A stretch of DNA of 51,254 bases from Mesorhizobium sp. STM 4661 (GTDB lineage: Bacteria > Pseudomonadota > Alphaproteobacteria > Rhizobiales > Rhizobiaceae): assembly GCF_000359125.1 (NCBI RefSeq), contig NZ_CAAF010000007.1, positions 1 to 51,254 of the forward strand, written 5' to 3'. Position 1 is the stretch's first letter. The number at the start of each line of letters is the position of its first letter. Under the pieces are notes generated by a model, which had not been told where the DNA came from, did not search any database, and saw nothing but the letters and a program-made list of their open reading frames with translations. This document shows positions 27,533 to 35,110 of the stretch, piece after piece. A program made the position numbers and the translations under genes.

Positions 27533-28918
27533 TCAATGCCCGGTGATGCGATCGGCCAGGGCCGCCAGCCGCGATGTGCGCGGCAGCCCCTTTGCTTCCC
27601 GCTCGTCGGCAATTCGATAGAGCTGATACATGGAATGGACGCCCAGCCAGCGCAGCGGCTCCGGCTCCCATTTACGCACCGTTCGATTGACCCAGGGCAG
27701 CCGCGTCAGGTCGGTGTCGTTGCCCAGCAGCAGATCCCTCAGTGTGCGTCCCGAGAGATTCGAGGTGGAAACGCCGAGGCCTACATAGCCGCCTGCCCAC
27801 CCTATTCCGGTCTGCTTGTCAAAGCCTACTGTCGTGCACCAGTCCCGCGGCACGCCCAGCGTTCCACACCACGCATGGTCGAGCTTGAGCCCCCTGGTCT
27901 GCGGCAGAAGCGTCGTCAGGATCTTGTGCAGCTTGTCGATCGTCGCCTGCTGAGTGACGCCTCGAACATCGGTCTTCGAGCCAAATCGATAAGGCACCCC
28001 GCGTCCACCCATGGCAATGCGCCCTTCCCGGGTGCGCTGCGCGTAGCAGTATGCGTGCGCGGCGTCGCCAAGAACCTCATAGCCATCCCAGCCGATTTCG
28101 CTCCACAGCTTTTCGGACAACGGCTCGGTCACCACGATGGCGCTGTTGAGCGCCAGCCAAAGCCTTTCGTGACCAGCGATACCCGCGGTAAAGCCTTCGG
28201 TTGCACGTATGATTTTTTCGGCGCGCACCACGCCTCGATTGGTTGCGACCTTGCCCTTCTCGATCGACAGCACGGTCGTCTGTTCGTAGATCGGGACACC
28301 GAGGCGCTCCACGGCCCTGGCGAGCCCCTGCACCAGCTTCGCGGGCTGAATCCGCGCAACTTTCTTGATGACGAAGGCGCCGCGCGCGTTGTGTACCGCT
28401 ATGCGCCGGCGCATCTCCGCCGCATCGATATACCCCACGCGTTCGTCGCTCAGCTCCCATGACCTGGCATGGGCATACATCGCCTTCGCGCGCTGCTCCT
28501 GCGCCTCGTTGGTTGCGACCAGCAATTCGTCGGTACGGCGAATGTCGGCGTCGATGCCTTCGGTCTCCGCCACCGATATGACCTCGTTGACCGTGCCCAT
28601 CATTGCCGCCTGCATGGCGATGACCCCGGCGCGGGACGACGCCTTCTCATATTTTTCGCGCGACCATGAGAACCCGCCGGACAGCCAGCCGCCATTGCGC
28701 CCCGAAGCGCCGAAGCCGGCGAACTCCTTCTCGACGATGACGATGTTGAGGTGCGGCGCCGCCCGCTTCAAATAGTAGGCGGTCCAAAGGCCAGTGTAGC
28801 CGGCCCCGACGATACAAACGTCCGCCACGATATCGCCCTGCAACGGCGGCCGATAGCCGGGTACGCCGCCGATGTCGGCATACCAGAATGAAACGTCGCC
28901 GTTCTTCTTCACATCCAT
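27533..28918 (-). CDS. DadA/PuuB-like FAD-dependent amine oxidoreductase
   Basis: A 461-residue flavoprotein. The FAD site DVCIVGAGYTGLWTAYYLKR is near residues 30-49, followed by the family motif GASGRNGGWLSGGF. The C-terminal segment GWAGGYVGLGVSTSNLSGR holds the second FAD contact. The family includes gamma-glutamylputrescine oxidase and other secondary-amine oxidases. Its place in an operon with a polyamine-type ABC importer and a PuuR-like regulator supports oxidation of an imported amine or amino acid. No glutamylpolyamine synthetase is visible here, so free putrescine routes are not shown. Confidence 0.9.
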   Translation of the reverse strand: MDVKKNGDVSFWYADIGGVPGYRPPLQGDIVADVCIVGAGYTGLWTAYYLKRAAPHLNIVIVEKEFAGFGASGRNGGWLSGGFSWSREKYEKASSRAGVIAMQAAMMGTVNEVISVAETEGIDADIRRTDELLVATNEAQEQRAKAMYAHARSWELSDERVGYIDAAEMRRRIAVHNARGAFVIKKVARIQPAKLVQGLARAVERLGVPIYEQTTVLSIEKGKVATNRGVVRAEKIIRATEGFTAGIAGHERLWLALNSAIVVTEPLSEKLWSEIGWDGYEVLGDAAHAYCYAQRTREGRIAMGGRGVPYRFGSKTDVRGVTQQATIDKLHKILTTLLPQTRGLKLDHAWCGTLGVPRDWCTTVGFDKQTGIGWAGGYVGLGVSTSNLSGRTLRDLLLGNDTDLTRLPWVNRTVRKWEPEPLRWLGVHSMYQLYRIADEREAKGLPRTSRLAALADRITGH

Positions 28919-28937
28919 TGCCGCGATTTTCCCAGAT

Positions 28938-30047
28938 TCAGGTCAGATTCAGGTCGGCCTTGTCGTCGTCCGCCAGCAGCTTCACGTCGCTGCCGGCAAA
29001 TATGAGGTCGACTTCGTCGCCGATGGCGAAGGTCTCGGCATCCAGCGTCGAGCGCACGATCGCCTTGGACATGTCAGCCAGAACGACCTCGTATTTGGAG
29101 CCCGATCCGAGATAGATGGCCTCGCCAATGCGCCCGGGCAGAGTGTTTTTATCCCTTCCGCCCATCCCCCGCCTGGCGAGGCTCAGCTTCTCCGGCCGCA
29201 GCAGCATCGCGGGTTTGGCGCCGCCGGGAAGGCGTTTGGCGGTGGTCACTTTCCGTCCGGCTATGTCGATGGCGGTCTCGTCGCCCGAGGTGGAGGGTGC
29301 GCCACGCAGTATGGTCGAGTCGCCTACGAACTTTCCGACGAACAAGGTCTCGGGCTCGTCGTAGAGTTGGCGGCCGCTGCCGATCTGCTCGATGCGTCCC
29401 TGGTTGAACACGGCGATGCGGTCCGAGAGGACCAGGGCCTCCTCCTGGTCATGCGTGACGTAAACGAAGGTGGTGCCCAGTTCCCGGTGGATTCGCTTGA
29501 TCTCGAGCTGCAGCCATTCACGCAGCTTCTTGTCGAGCGCCCCGAGCGGCTCGTCCATCAGTAGCAATGGCGGGTCGAATACGATGGCGCGGGCCAGCGC
29601 GACGCGCTGCTGCTGCCCGCCGGAGAGTTCGCTGGGGAAGCGGTGGCCGAAATCCGTCATCTTCACCATGTCCAGAGCCTTGCGCACCCGGGCTTCACGA
29701 TCGGGATTGGCGATGCCGCGCAGGCTCAGCGGATAGGCGACGTTCCTGCTGACCGTCATATGCGGAAACAGCGCGTAGTGCTGGAAGACCACGCCGGTAT
29801 TGCGTTTGTGCGCCGGTACGCCGATGACGCTCTTGCCGCCGACATCAAGCGAACCTGAACTCACCTCGGTGAAGCCGGCGATGATGTTCAGCGTGGTCGT
29901 CTTGCCCGAACCGCTAGGCCCAAGCAGCGTCATGAATTCCCCCGGCTCGATGCGCAGCGAGACCTCATCGAGGGCGATGAAGCTGCCATAGTGTTTGCTG
30001 ACCGATTTGAGATCGATGGCTGCGCCGCGGGTTGATGGTGAGGCCAT
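28938..30047 (-). CDS. Polyamine-type ABC transporter ATP-binding protein (PotA-like)
   Basis: A 369-residue cytoplasmic ATPase. Walker A GPSGSGKTT, signature ELSGGQQQRVALARA, Walker B LLLMDEPLGALD and the switch segment VYVTHDQEEA are intact, and the final 90 or so residues form the TOBE_2 domain of spermidine/putrescine or iron importers. The start lies 1 nt from the permease stop, so translation is coupled. It powers the permeases at 30049-31724. Confidence 0.94.
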   Translation of the reverse strand: MASPSTRGAAIDLKSVSKHYGSFIALDEVSLRIEPGEFMTLLGPSGSGKTTTLNIIAGFTEVSSGSLDVGGKSVIGVPAHKRNTGVVFQHYALFPHMTVSRNVAYPLSLRGIANPDREARVRKALDMVKMTDFGHRFPSELSGGQQQRVALARAIVFDPPLLLMDEPLGALDKKLREWLQLEIKRIHRELGTTFVYVTHDQEEALVLSDRIAVFNQGRIEQIGSGRQLYDEPETLFVGKFVGDSTILRGAPSTSGDETAIDIAGRKVTTAKRLPGGAKPAMLLRPEKLSLARRGMGGRDKNTLPGRIGEAIYLGSGSKYEVVLADMSKAIVRSTLDAETFAIGDEVDLIFAGSDVKLLADDDKADLNLT

Positions 30048-30048
30048 G

Positions 30049-30834
30049 TCAGCGTTTTCCCTGCCGCGAACCGATGAGAAGTCCCGCCCCGATCACCAGC
30101 GACGTCGCGATGAAGAGCAGCGTGCCCACGGCCGCAACGGTGGGGTCGGCGTCCCGGGTAATGCTGGAGAATATCTGGACCGGCAGCGTCTTCAGGTAAG
30201 GGCTGGTGATGAACAGCGCGACGATGATCTCGTCGAATGAGGTCACGAAGGCAAACAGCAGACCCGACAGGATGCCCGGCGCGATCAGCGGCAACGTCAC
30301 GGTCCTGAACGCCGTCAGCTGGGTGGCGCCGAGACTGGCCGCGGCAGTCTCCAGCCGTTTGTCGAAGACTTCCAGGCTGGCGGAGACGGCGATGATGACG
30401 AAAGGAACGGCGAGCATGGTGTGGGCCATCACGAAACCGGTCATGGTGCCGACCAGCTGCGTGTCGAGATAGACGGCATAGATGCCGACGGCGAGCACCA
30501 CCCCTGGCACGACCATTGGCGTGATCAGCAGTGCGCGCAGCACGCCGCTGACGCGGCTTTTCATGCGATCGAGGCCGAACGCCGCCAGCGTGCCGATGAT
30601 TGTGGCGAACACTGCCGTGACGACGGCAACCTTGAGCGAACTGACCAGGCTCGCCGACCATTCGGGGTTGGTGAAGAAGTTCTGGTACCACTGCCAGGAG
30701 AAGCCGGACGGCGGAAAGGCCAGCGACTTCTTGTCGTTGAACGACATCGGCACGACGACGATTGTCGGTGCGATCAGCCAGACGGCGACGAGCAGGCAGA
30801 ACAGACCAAGCAGGATTCGACCGGGCAGTTTCAT
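30049..30834 (-). CDS. Polyamine-type ABC transporter permease (PotC-like)
   Basis: A 261-residue inner-membrane protein with about six hydrophobic helices. The EAA loop (ETAAASLGATQLTAFRTVTLP) is present. The ATG at 30834 overlaps the stop of the other permease as TGATG. The frame is open much further upstream, but that extension runs inside the first permease gene in another frame. Length and the single long N-terminal helix fit PotC. Confidence 0.93.
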   Translation of the reverse strand: MKLPGRILLGLFCLLVAVWLIAPTIVVVPMSFNDKKSLAFPPSGFSWQWYQNFFTNPEWSASLVSSLKVAVVTAVFATIIGTLAAFGLDRMKSRVSGVLRALLITPMVVPGVVLAVGIYAVYLDTQLVGTMTGFVMAHTMLAVPFVIIAVSASLEVFDKRLETAAASLGATQLTAFRTVTLPLIAPGILSGLLFAFVTSFDEIIVALFITSPYLKTLPVQIFSSITRDADPTVAAVGTLLFIATSLVIGAGLLIGSRQGKR

Positions 30835-31724
30835 CAGCGCCTCGATCCCGTCTTGTGCGGCTGGCGCGACAGCGGCGCCGCGAGCGCCAGCAGGACGAAG
30901 GTCGCGATCAACAGCACCACACCCATGGCGCCGCCGCGGCCCCAGTTGAGCAGGCTGAGTACCTGGTTCTGGATCAGGGTCGAGAGCATGGTCGAGCGCG
31001 GACCGCCGAGCAGTGCGGGCGTGATGTAGAAGCCGAGTGCCAGAATGAACACGATGATGGCGCCGGCGTAGACGCCCGGAAGCGAGAGCGGCAGATAGAC
31101 CTGGGCAAAGGCGCGCGCAGGACTCGCGCCCAAGCTTCGTGCCGCCTGCAAGAGCCGCAGGTCGATCGCCTTCATCACCGAATAGAGCGGCAGGATCATG
31201 AACGGCAACAGCACCTGCGCCATGCCGATCACGACGCCCGTCTGCGTGCGGATCAGCTTGACCGGGCCGAGGCCGACGCTCCGGATGACGGAGTTGATCA
31301 CGCCGGAGTCCTGCAACAGGATAACCCATGCCAGGGTGCGCACCACTCCGCTTACCCAGAACGGCACCAGCACGCACAGGATGAGGACGAGCCGCATCTT
31401 GGGTCCGACCACGGTCATCACATAGGCATAGGGGTAGCCGGCAATGAGACACACCAGCGTCACCCAGGCGGAGATCGCGAAGGTCCGCTGAAGTACCGTC
31501 AGGTTGACCGGCGTTCCGAAGAACCAGACATAGTTCTGCCATCCCCATTGCGGCTCGGAAAAGCTGCGCAGGGTCACGATGGCGAGCGGCAGGCCCAGGC
31601 AGACGACGAGCAGCAGCAGCGCCGGTGCGACGAGCCAGAATGCCTGTCCCCGAAACCAGCGCCACCGATCGTCCGCCGCGGCAGCCGGACCCGTGTCCCG
31701 GCTGCCGGTTGCGCTCGCTGCCAC
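30834..31724 (-). CDS. Polyamine-type ABC transporter permease (PotB-like)
   Basis: A 296-residue inner-membrane protein with a charged 25-residue head, then about six helices. The EAA loop (LLQAARSLGASPARAFAQVY) is intact, and GFYITPALLGGPRSTMLSTLI is the usual PotB C-terminal signature. It lies 10 nt after the binding-protein gene and overlaps the PotC-like gene by one nucleotide. Confidence 0.93.
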   Translation of the reverse strand: MAASATGSRDTGPAAAADDRWRWFRGQAFWLVAPALLLLVVCLGLPLAIVTLRSFSEPQWGWQNYVWFFGTPVNLTVLQRTFAISAWVTLVCLIAGYPYAYVMTVVGPKMRLVLILCVLVPFWVSGVVRTLAWVILLQDSGVINSVIRSVGLGPVKLIRTQTGVVIGMAQVLLPFMILPLYSVMKAIDLRLLQAARSLGASPARAFAQVYLPLSLPGVYAGAIIVFILALGFYITPALLGGPRSTMLSTLIQNQVLSLLNWGRGGAMGVVLLIATFVLLALAAPLSRQPHKTGSRR

Positions 31725-31734
31725 GGTGGCGGAC

Positions 31735-32805
31735 CTAGTTGCCCGCCATCAGCGCGTTCCACTTTTCGTTCGCCACCTCGAAGTTTTCCACCCAGAACTT
31801 GATGTTCTGATGATAGCCAAGCTTGAGCTTGTCCGGCGTGTTGGTCATGAACGATGCCGTAATCTCGTCCACTTGCGGCTTCGCGTCTTTGTGGATCGGC
31901 GTATACGAGGTGGTTTTGGCAAGCGTCTCCTGCGCACTCTTGCCGACATAGGCGTTGATCAGCGCATAGGCCGCGTCGGCGTCCTTGACGCCCATCGGAA
32001 TGGTCATCTGGTCCATCACGACCAGCCAGTCCTGCCACACCGGCGTGTACTTGGCGCCATTCTTCACCGCGGTCATGGCACGTCCGGTCCACATCGCGAT
32101 CATGTCGGCTTCGCCGGATTCGGCGAGTTGCTGGGAATCGGCGCCGGTCTTCCAGAAGATCGTATCCGGACCGAGCGACTTCACCTTCTCGACAGCCTTG
32201 TCGATGTCGGCCACGGTCATGTTTTCCACCGAACCGCCGGCCGCGAGCAGCGCCTGCTCGACCATACCGCCGGACAGATCGCCGCTGCCTTCCAGAGCGC
32301 GCGAGCCCGGGAACTTCTCGACGTCGAAGAAATCCTTCCAGCTCTTGGGCGGATTATCCTTGTACTTTTCGGTGTTGTACATCAGCACCACGCCATAGTT
32401 CATGGCCGGCACGCTGCATTCGCTGATCTGGCCTTCTGGAATGTTCGAGGTGTCGATCTTCGAGAAGTCCAGTTTCTGAAACAGCTTGCCGCAATAGACG
32501 TAGGGCGGGAAATCACCGGTATCGACGACGTCCCAGGTCACGTTGCCGGACTCGACCTGCGCCTGCAGTTTCGAGATTTCGGTTGGCCCGTCGCTGAGCA
32601 GCTTTACACCGGACTTGTCGACGAATTCCTTTAGCGCGGCAATCTGACCATCCTGATATATGCCTCCATACGAGACGAAGGTGAGCGTCTTGTCCTTCAG
32701 CGAACCCTCGGCCACCTCGCCCGCCACGGGCTTGCTCTGTGCGAGCGCTGCGGTGGTCATCATCAGCAACCCGAATGCTATCCCCTGTCCAATCCTGGTC
32801 TTCAT
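31735..32805 (-). CDS. Polyamine-type periplasmic binding protein (PotD/PotF-like)
   Basis: A 356-residue exported protein with signal peptide ending AALA-QSKP. The mature part opens with the strand LTFVSYGGIYQDGQ and has the DVVDTGD and YNTEKY segments of spermidine/putrescine-type binding proteins. The start at 32805 is chosen for the GGGAGA site in front; an upstream ATG at 32829 is unlikely. It is the second gene of the operon, 29 nt after the regulator. The ligand could be a polyamine, another amine or an amino-acid derivative. Confidence 0.92.
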   Translation of the reverse strand: MKTRIGQGIAFGLLMMTTAALAQSKPVAGEVAEGSLKDKTLTFVSYGGIYQDGQIAALKEFVDKSGVKLLSDGPTEISKLQAQVESGNVTWDVVDTGDFPPYVYCGKLFQKLDFSKIDTSNIPEGQISECSVPAMNYGVVLMYNTEKYKDNPPKSWKDFFDVEKFPGSRALEGSGDLSGGMVEQALLAAGGSVENMTVADIDKAVEKVKSLGPDTIFWKTGADSQQLAESGEADMIAMWTGRAMTAVKNGAKYTPVWQDWLVVMDQMTIPMGVKDADAAYALINAYVGKSAQETLAKTTSYTPIHKDAKPQVDEITASFMTNTPDKLKLGYHQNIKFWVENFEVANEKWNALMAGN

Positions 32806-32834
32806 GTTGCATCTCCCATTTACGTGCACCCGCG

Positions 32835-33500
32835 TTACTTCAGTCCGCCCGGCTGCGAGCCTTGTCCGGGCATATACTGATTGAGCTCCGCCGCGCCGCT
32901 GGTTGGCGGCGCAATGATCCAGAGCACCTGTGCCGGTGTCTCGCCGATGTTCACCGTGCGATGCGGCGTCGAAGTTGCGTACTCGATGCTGTCGCCCTCG
33001 TTCATGACGAAGCGCTCGTCGGCCAATGTCAGTTCGACTGTTCCCTTCAGGACGACAAACATCTCGTGCTTGCCGCCATGCGTGTAAGCGTCGTCGCCGG
33101 TCGAGCCGCCAACGTCGAAATCTCCCGAATAAACCTCGAATTCATGGATCGGCCGCCGCGACAGCAGCGTCTTTCGGCAACCCTGGCTGACCGGCAGCAG
33201 GGGGCGGTCGGCTCTGGTGAGCACCTTGTGGAAGGCGCCTTCGGTCTGCTCGAACAAATCATTGATGCCAAGGTCCAGGGCAGCCGCGATCCGCATCAGC
33301 GTGCTGGCGCTGGCTCCGCTCAGATTGCGCTCGAACTGGCTGATAAAGCTCGCCGTCGTGCCGACCATGTCGGCCAACTGGCGAAGCGAAATGCGTCGGG
33401 CCGTGCGTATGGCCTTGATCCGTCCACCGACATGCTTCGCCTTGCGCGCTTCCGTCGCCAGCGCGGCCACCTCCGGATATGTCGCAGGGTCGACTTTCAC
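32835..33500 (-). CDS. XRE-family regulator with C-terminal cupin domain (PuuR-like)
   Basis: A 221-residue regulator. The N-terminal helix-turn-helix (about 27-81: IKAIRTARRISLRQLADMVG, TASFISQFERN) binds DNA; the cupin part (about 130-205: GGKHEMFVVLKGTVELTLAD, GDSIEYATSTPHRTVN) probably senses a small molecule. PuuR and relatives regulate amine breakdown genes. The start is GTG at 33500 with a GGGAG site. It is the first gene of the operon, and the inverted repeat at 33514-33534 lies just in front, so autoregulation of the whole seven-gene unit is likely. Confidence 0.92.
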   Translation of the reverse strand: MKVDPATYPEVAALATEARKAKHVGGRIKAIRTARRISLRQLADMVGTTASFISQFERNLSGASASTLMRIAAALDLGINDLFEQTEGAFHKVLTRADRPLLPVSQGCRKTLLSRRPIHEFEVYSGDFDVGGSTGDDAYTHGGKHEMFVVLKGTVELTLADERFVMNEGDSIEYATSTPHRTVNIGETPAQVLWIIAPPTSGAAELNQYMPGQGSQPGGLK

Positions 33501-33513
33501 CGCGTTGCTCCCT

Positions 33514-33534
33514 CACTTAACACACTATTAAGTG
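33514..33534 (-). promoter_or_regulatory. Candidate operator of the XRE-cupin regulator
   Basis: CACTTAA-N7-TTAAGTG is a perfect inverted repeat with 7-nt arms and a 7-nt centre, 13 nt from the regulator's GTG start. AT-rich and isolated in a GC-rich region, it fits a dimeric XRE regulator site. Confidence 0.7.
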
Positions 33535-33718
33535 GCGTGTTGGAACGCAAGCCATTTGTCGAGACACCCAAAGGTGCTGGGTCGCCGGCGGCTATGGAGC
33601 CTGGCCGACAACCGGCCGGAGCCGTTTGACAACAACCGATACATGGCCGGCGCATCCAGCAATCGACCTCCAAGTCCGAATAGCCTCGTCGAACAATTGC
33701 GAGGCGGAAAGATCGACA

Positions 33719-33748
33719 TTGACATGCAGGTATTTACCTGCATATTAG
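33719..33748 (+). promoter_or_regulatory. Promoter and palindromic operator of the ArsR gene
   Basis: A consensus -35 box TTGACA (33719-33724) is followed by a perfect 20-nt palindrome with arms ATGCAGGTA/TACCTGCAT (33724-33743) and an AT-rich -10-like stretch around 33742-33748. The palindrome fills the spacer between the boxes, so a bound ArsR dimer would block RNA polymerase. It ends 26 nt before the start. Confidence 0.75.
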
Positions 33749-33769
33749 CCTCATAACAGAGTGAGGCCG

Positions 33770-34090
33770 ATGGACGCCGACAAGGTTTTCAAGGCGCTGG
33801 GCGACCCGACACGCAGAAGGCTGCTTGACCTTCTGTGTGAGAAGAACGGGCAGACGCTCGGCCAGCTTTGCGAGAACCTGGACATGGCAAGGCAATCCGC
33901 CACCCAGCACATCGACCTGCTGGAGGCGGCCAATCTGGTGAACACGGTCAAGCGCGGCCGCGAAAAGCTGCACTTCATCAATCCGGTGCCGCTGCACGAC
34001 ATCTACGAGCGCTGGGTGCGAAAATTCGAACGGCAGCGGCTCAGCCTGCTGCACGACCTGAAGCAAGAACTCGAAGGAGACGACCAATGA
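33770..34090 (+). CDS. ArsR-family winged-helix regulator
   Basis: A 106-residue repressor-type protein. VFKALGDPTRRRLLDLLCEK is the standard ArsR first part, and LDMARQSATQHIDLLEAANL the recognition helix. No metal-binding cysteine pair (CVC-type) is seen, so it is probably not a metal sensor but of the group linked to SRPBCC proteins. A GTG nine nt upstream (33761) is an alternative start. It overlaps the SRPBCC gene as ATGA and likely represses its own operon through the palindrome at 33724-33743. Confidence 0.92.
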   Translation: MDADKVFKALGDPTRRRLLDLLCEKNGQTLGQLCENLDMARQSATQHIDLLEAANLVNTVKRGREKLHFINPVPLHDIYERWVRKFERQRLSLLHDLKQELEGDDQ

Positions 34091-34557
34091 CCAGAGCGAC
34101 GACCAGTTTTGTCTACGTGACCTATATCCGCTCGACGCCGCAAAAGGTGTTCGAGGCCATAACCAGGCCCGATATCGCACGGCGCTACTGGGGCCACGAG
34201 AACGTCTCCGACTGGAAGGCGGGATCGAAATGGGAACATATCCGCGCCAATGACGAGCGCACCGTCGAACTCGTCGGCAAGGTCGTCGAAATCTCGCCGC
34301 CGACCCGTCTCGTGATGACCTGGGCGAACGCCTCGCAGGCCGACGACCCGTCGAAATACAGCCGGGTGACGTTCGGCATCGAGGAATACGACACCATGGT
34401 GCGGCTGACCGTTACCCATGACGAACTCGAAGCCGGCAGCGGCATGGCGAAAGGCATCAGCCAGGGCTGGCCGGCGGTGCTGTCGAGCATGAAATCCTTC
34501 CTCGAAACCGGCAGCGGCATCGATCTTTTCGCCAAGCCGAAATCGGCCCGATCCTAG
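34087..34557 (+). CDS. SRPBCC (AHSA1-type) domain protein
   Basis: A 156-residue single-domain protein of the START/Bet v1-like fold. Family marks are STPQKVFEAITRPDIARRYW at the start, WKAGSKWEH and the C-terminal GWPAVLSSMKSFLETG. Such proteins have a hydrophobic pocket and are very often paired with an ArsR regulator, as here by a 4-nt overlap. Ligand and function are unknown. The TAG stop is supplied by the start of a dispersed repeat. Confidence 0.92.
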   Translation: MTRATTSFVYVTYIRSTPQKVFEAITRPDIARRYWGHENVSDWKAGSKWEHIRANDERTVELVGKVVEISPPTRLVMTWANASQADDPSKYSRVTFGIEEYDTMVRLTVTHDELEAGSGMAKGISQGWPAVLSSMKSFLETGSGIDLFAKPKSARS

Positions 34558-34622
34558 AGCAATTCCAGGAAAAGTGTGACGCGCTTTCCCTGGGGAATTG
34601 CGCAAAAACAAAGAGATAGAGC
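34556..34622. repeat. Dispersed repeat beginning AGAGCAATTCCAGG, short copy
   Basis: Same ends as 27012-27103 (AGAGCAATTCCAGGAAAAGT and ACAAAGAGATAGAGC) with about 25 nt missing from the middle. It starts within the TAG stop of the SRPBCC gene and ends 6 nt before the GFA-protein start. Confidence 0.8.
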
Positions 34623-34628
34623 GGGAGT

Positions 34629-35051
34629 ATGACAGTGACCAAGCGTTATACCGGCGGATGCGCATGCGGCGCGATCCGTTATGAAACAAGCGGCGAGCCG
34701 ATCTTCCAGAACCACTGCCAATGCCTCGATTGCCAGAAGCGCAGTGGCACCGGGCACGGATCCTATGTGACCTTCGCCCAGCGCGCCGCCGCGACAATTA
34801 CGGGCGAAGCAAAAACCTGGCGGATAAAGGGCGACAGCGGCAACGAAAAGGTCCACGCCTTCTGCCCGACCTGTGGAACGCCGGTTTACCTGACATTCGC
34901 CGCCATGCCGGACCTGATAGCGATCCACGCGACCAGCCTCGACGATCCGGGCCAGTTCCAGCCGCAAGCGCTCACCTACAGCATCCGCGGCCATGGCTGG
35001 GACACGATGGATCCCTTGTTGCAGTCATTCGAGCGAATGCCGCACGGGTAG
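34629..35051 (+). CDS. GFA-family zinc-binding protein
   Basis: A 140-residue protein of the Gfa/CENP-V fold. Zinc ligands are visible as GGCACGAI, HCQCLDCQKRSG and FCPTCGTPVY. The family was named after glutathione-dependent formaldehyde-activating enzyme, but most members have no proven activity. It follows the SRPBCC gene in the same direction, separated by the repeat at 34556-34622, so co-transcription with the ArsR operon is likely but not certain. Confidence 0.9.
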   Translation: MTVTKRYTGGCACGAIRYETSGEPIFQNHCQCLDCQKRSGTGHGSYVTFAQRAAATITGEAKTWRIKGDSGNEKVHAFCPTCGTPVYLTFAAMPDLIAIHATSLDDPGQFQPQALTYSIRGHGWDTMDPLLQSFERMPHG

Positions 35052-35110
35052 AGTCGGCCGGGAACAACCCCGGGGACGAATGCCGCCAGTCGGCCCGGAA
35101 TCCGGCCCGT

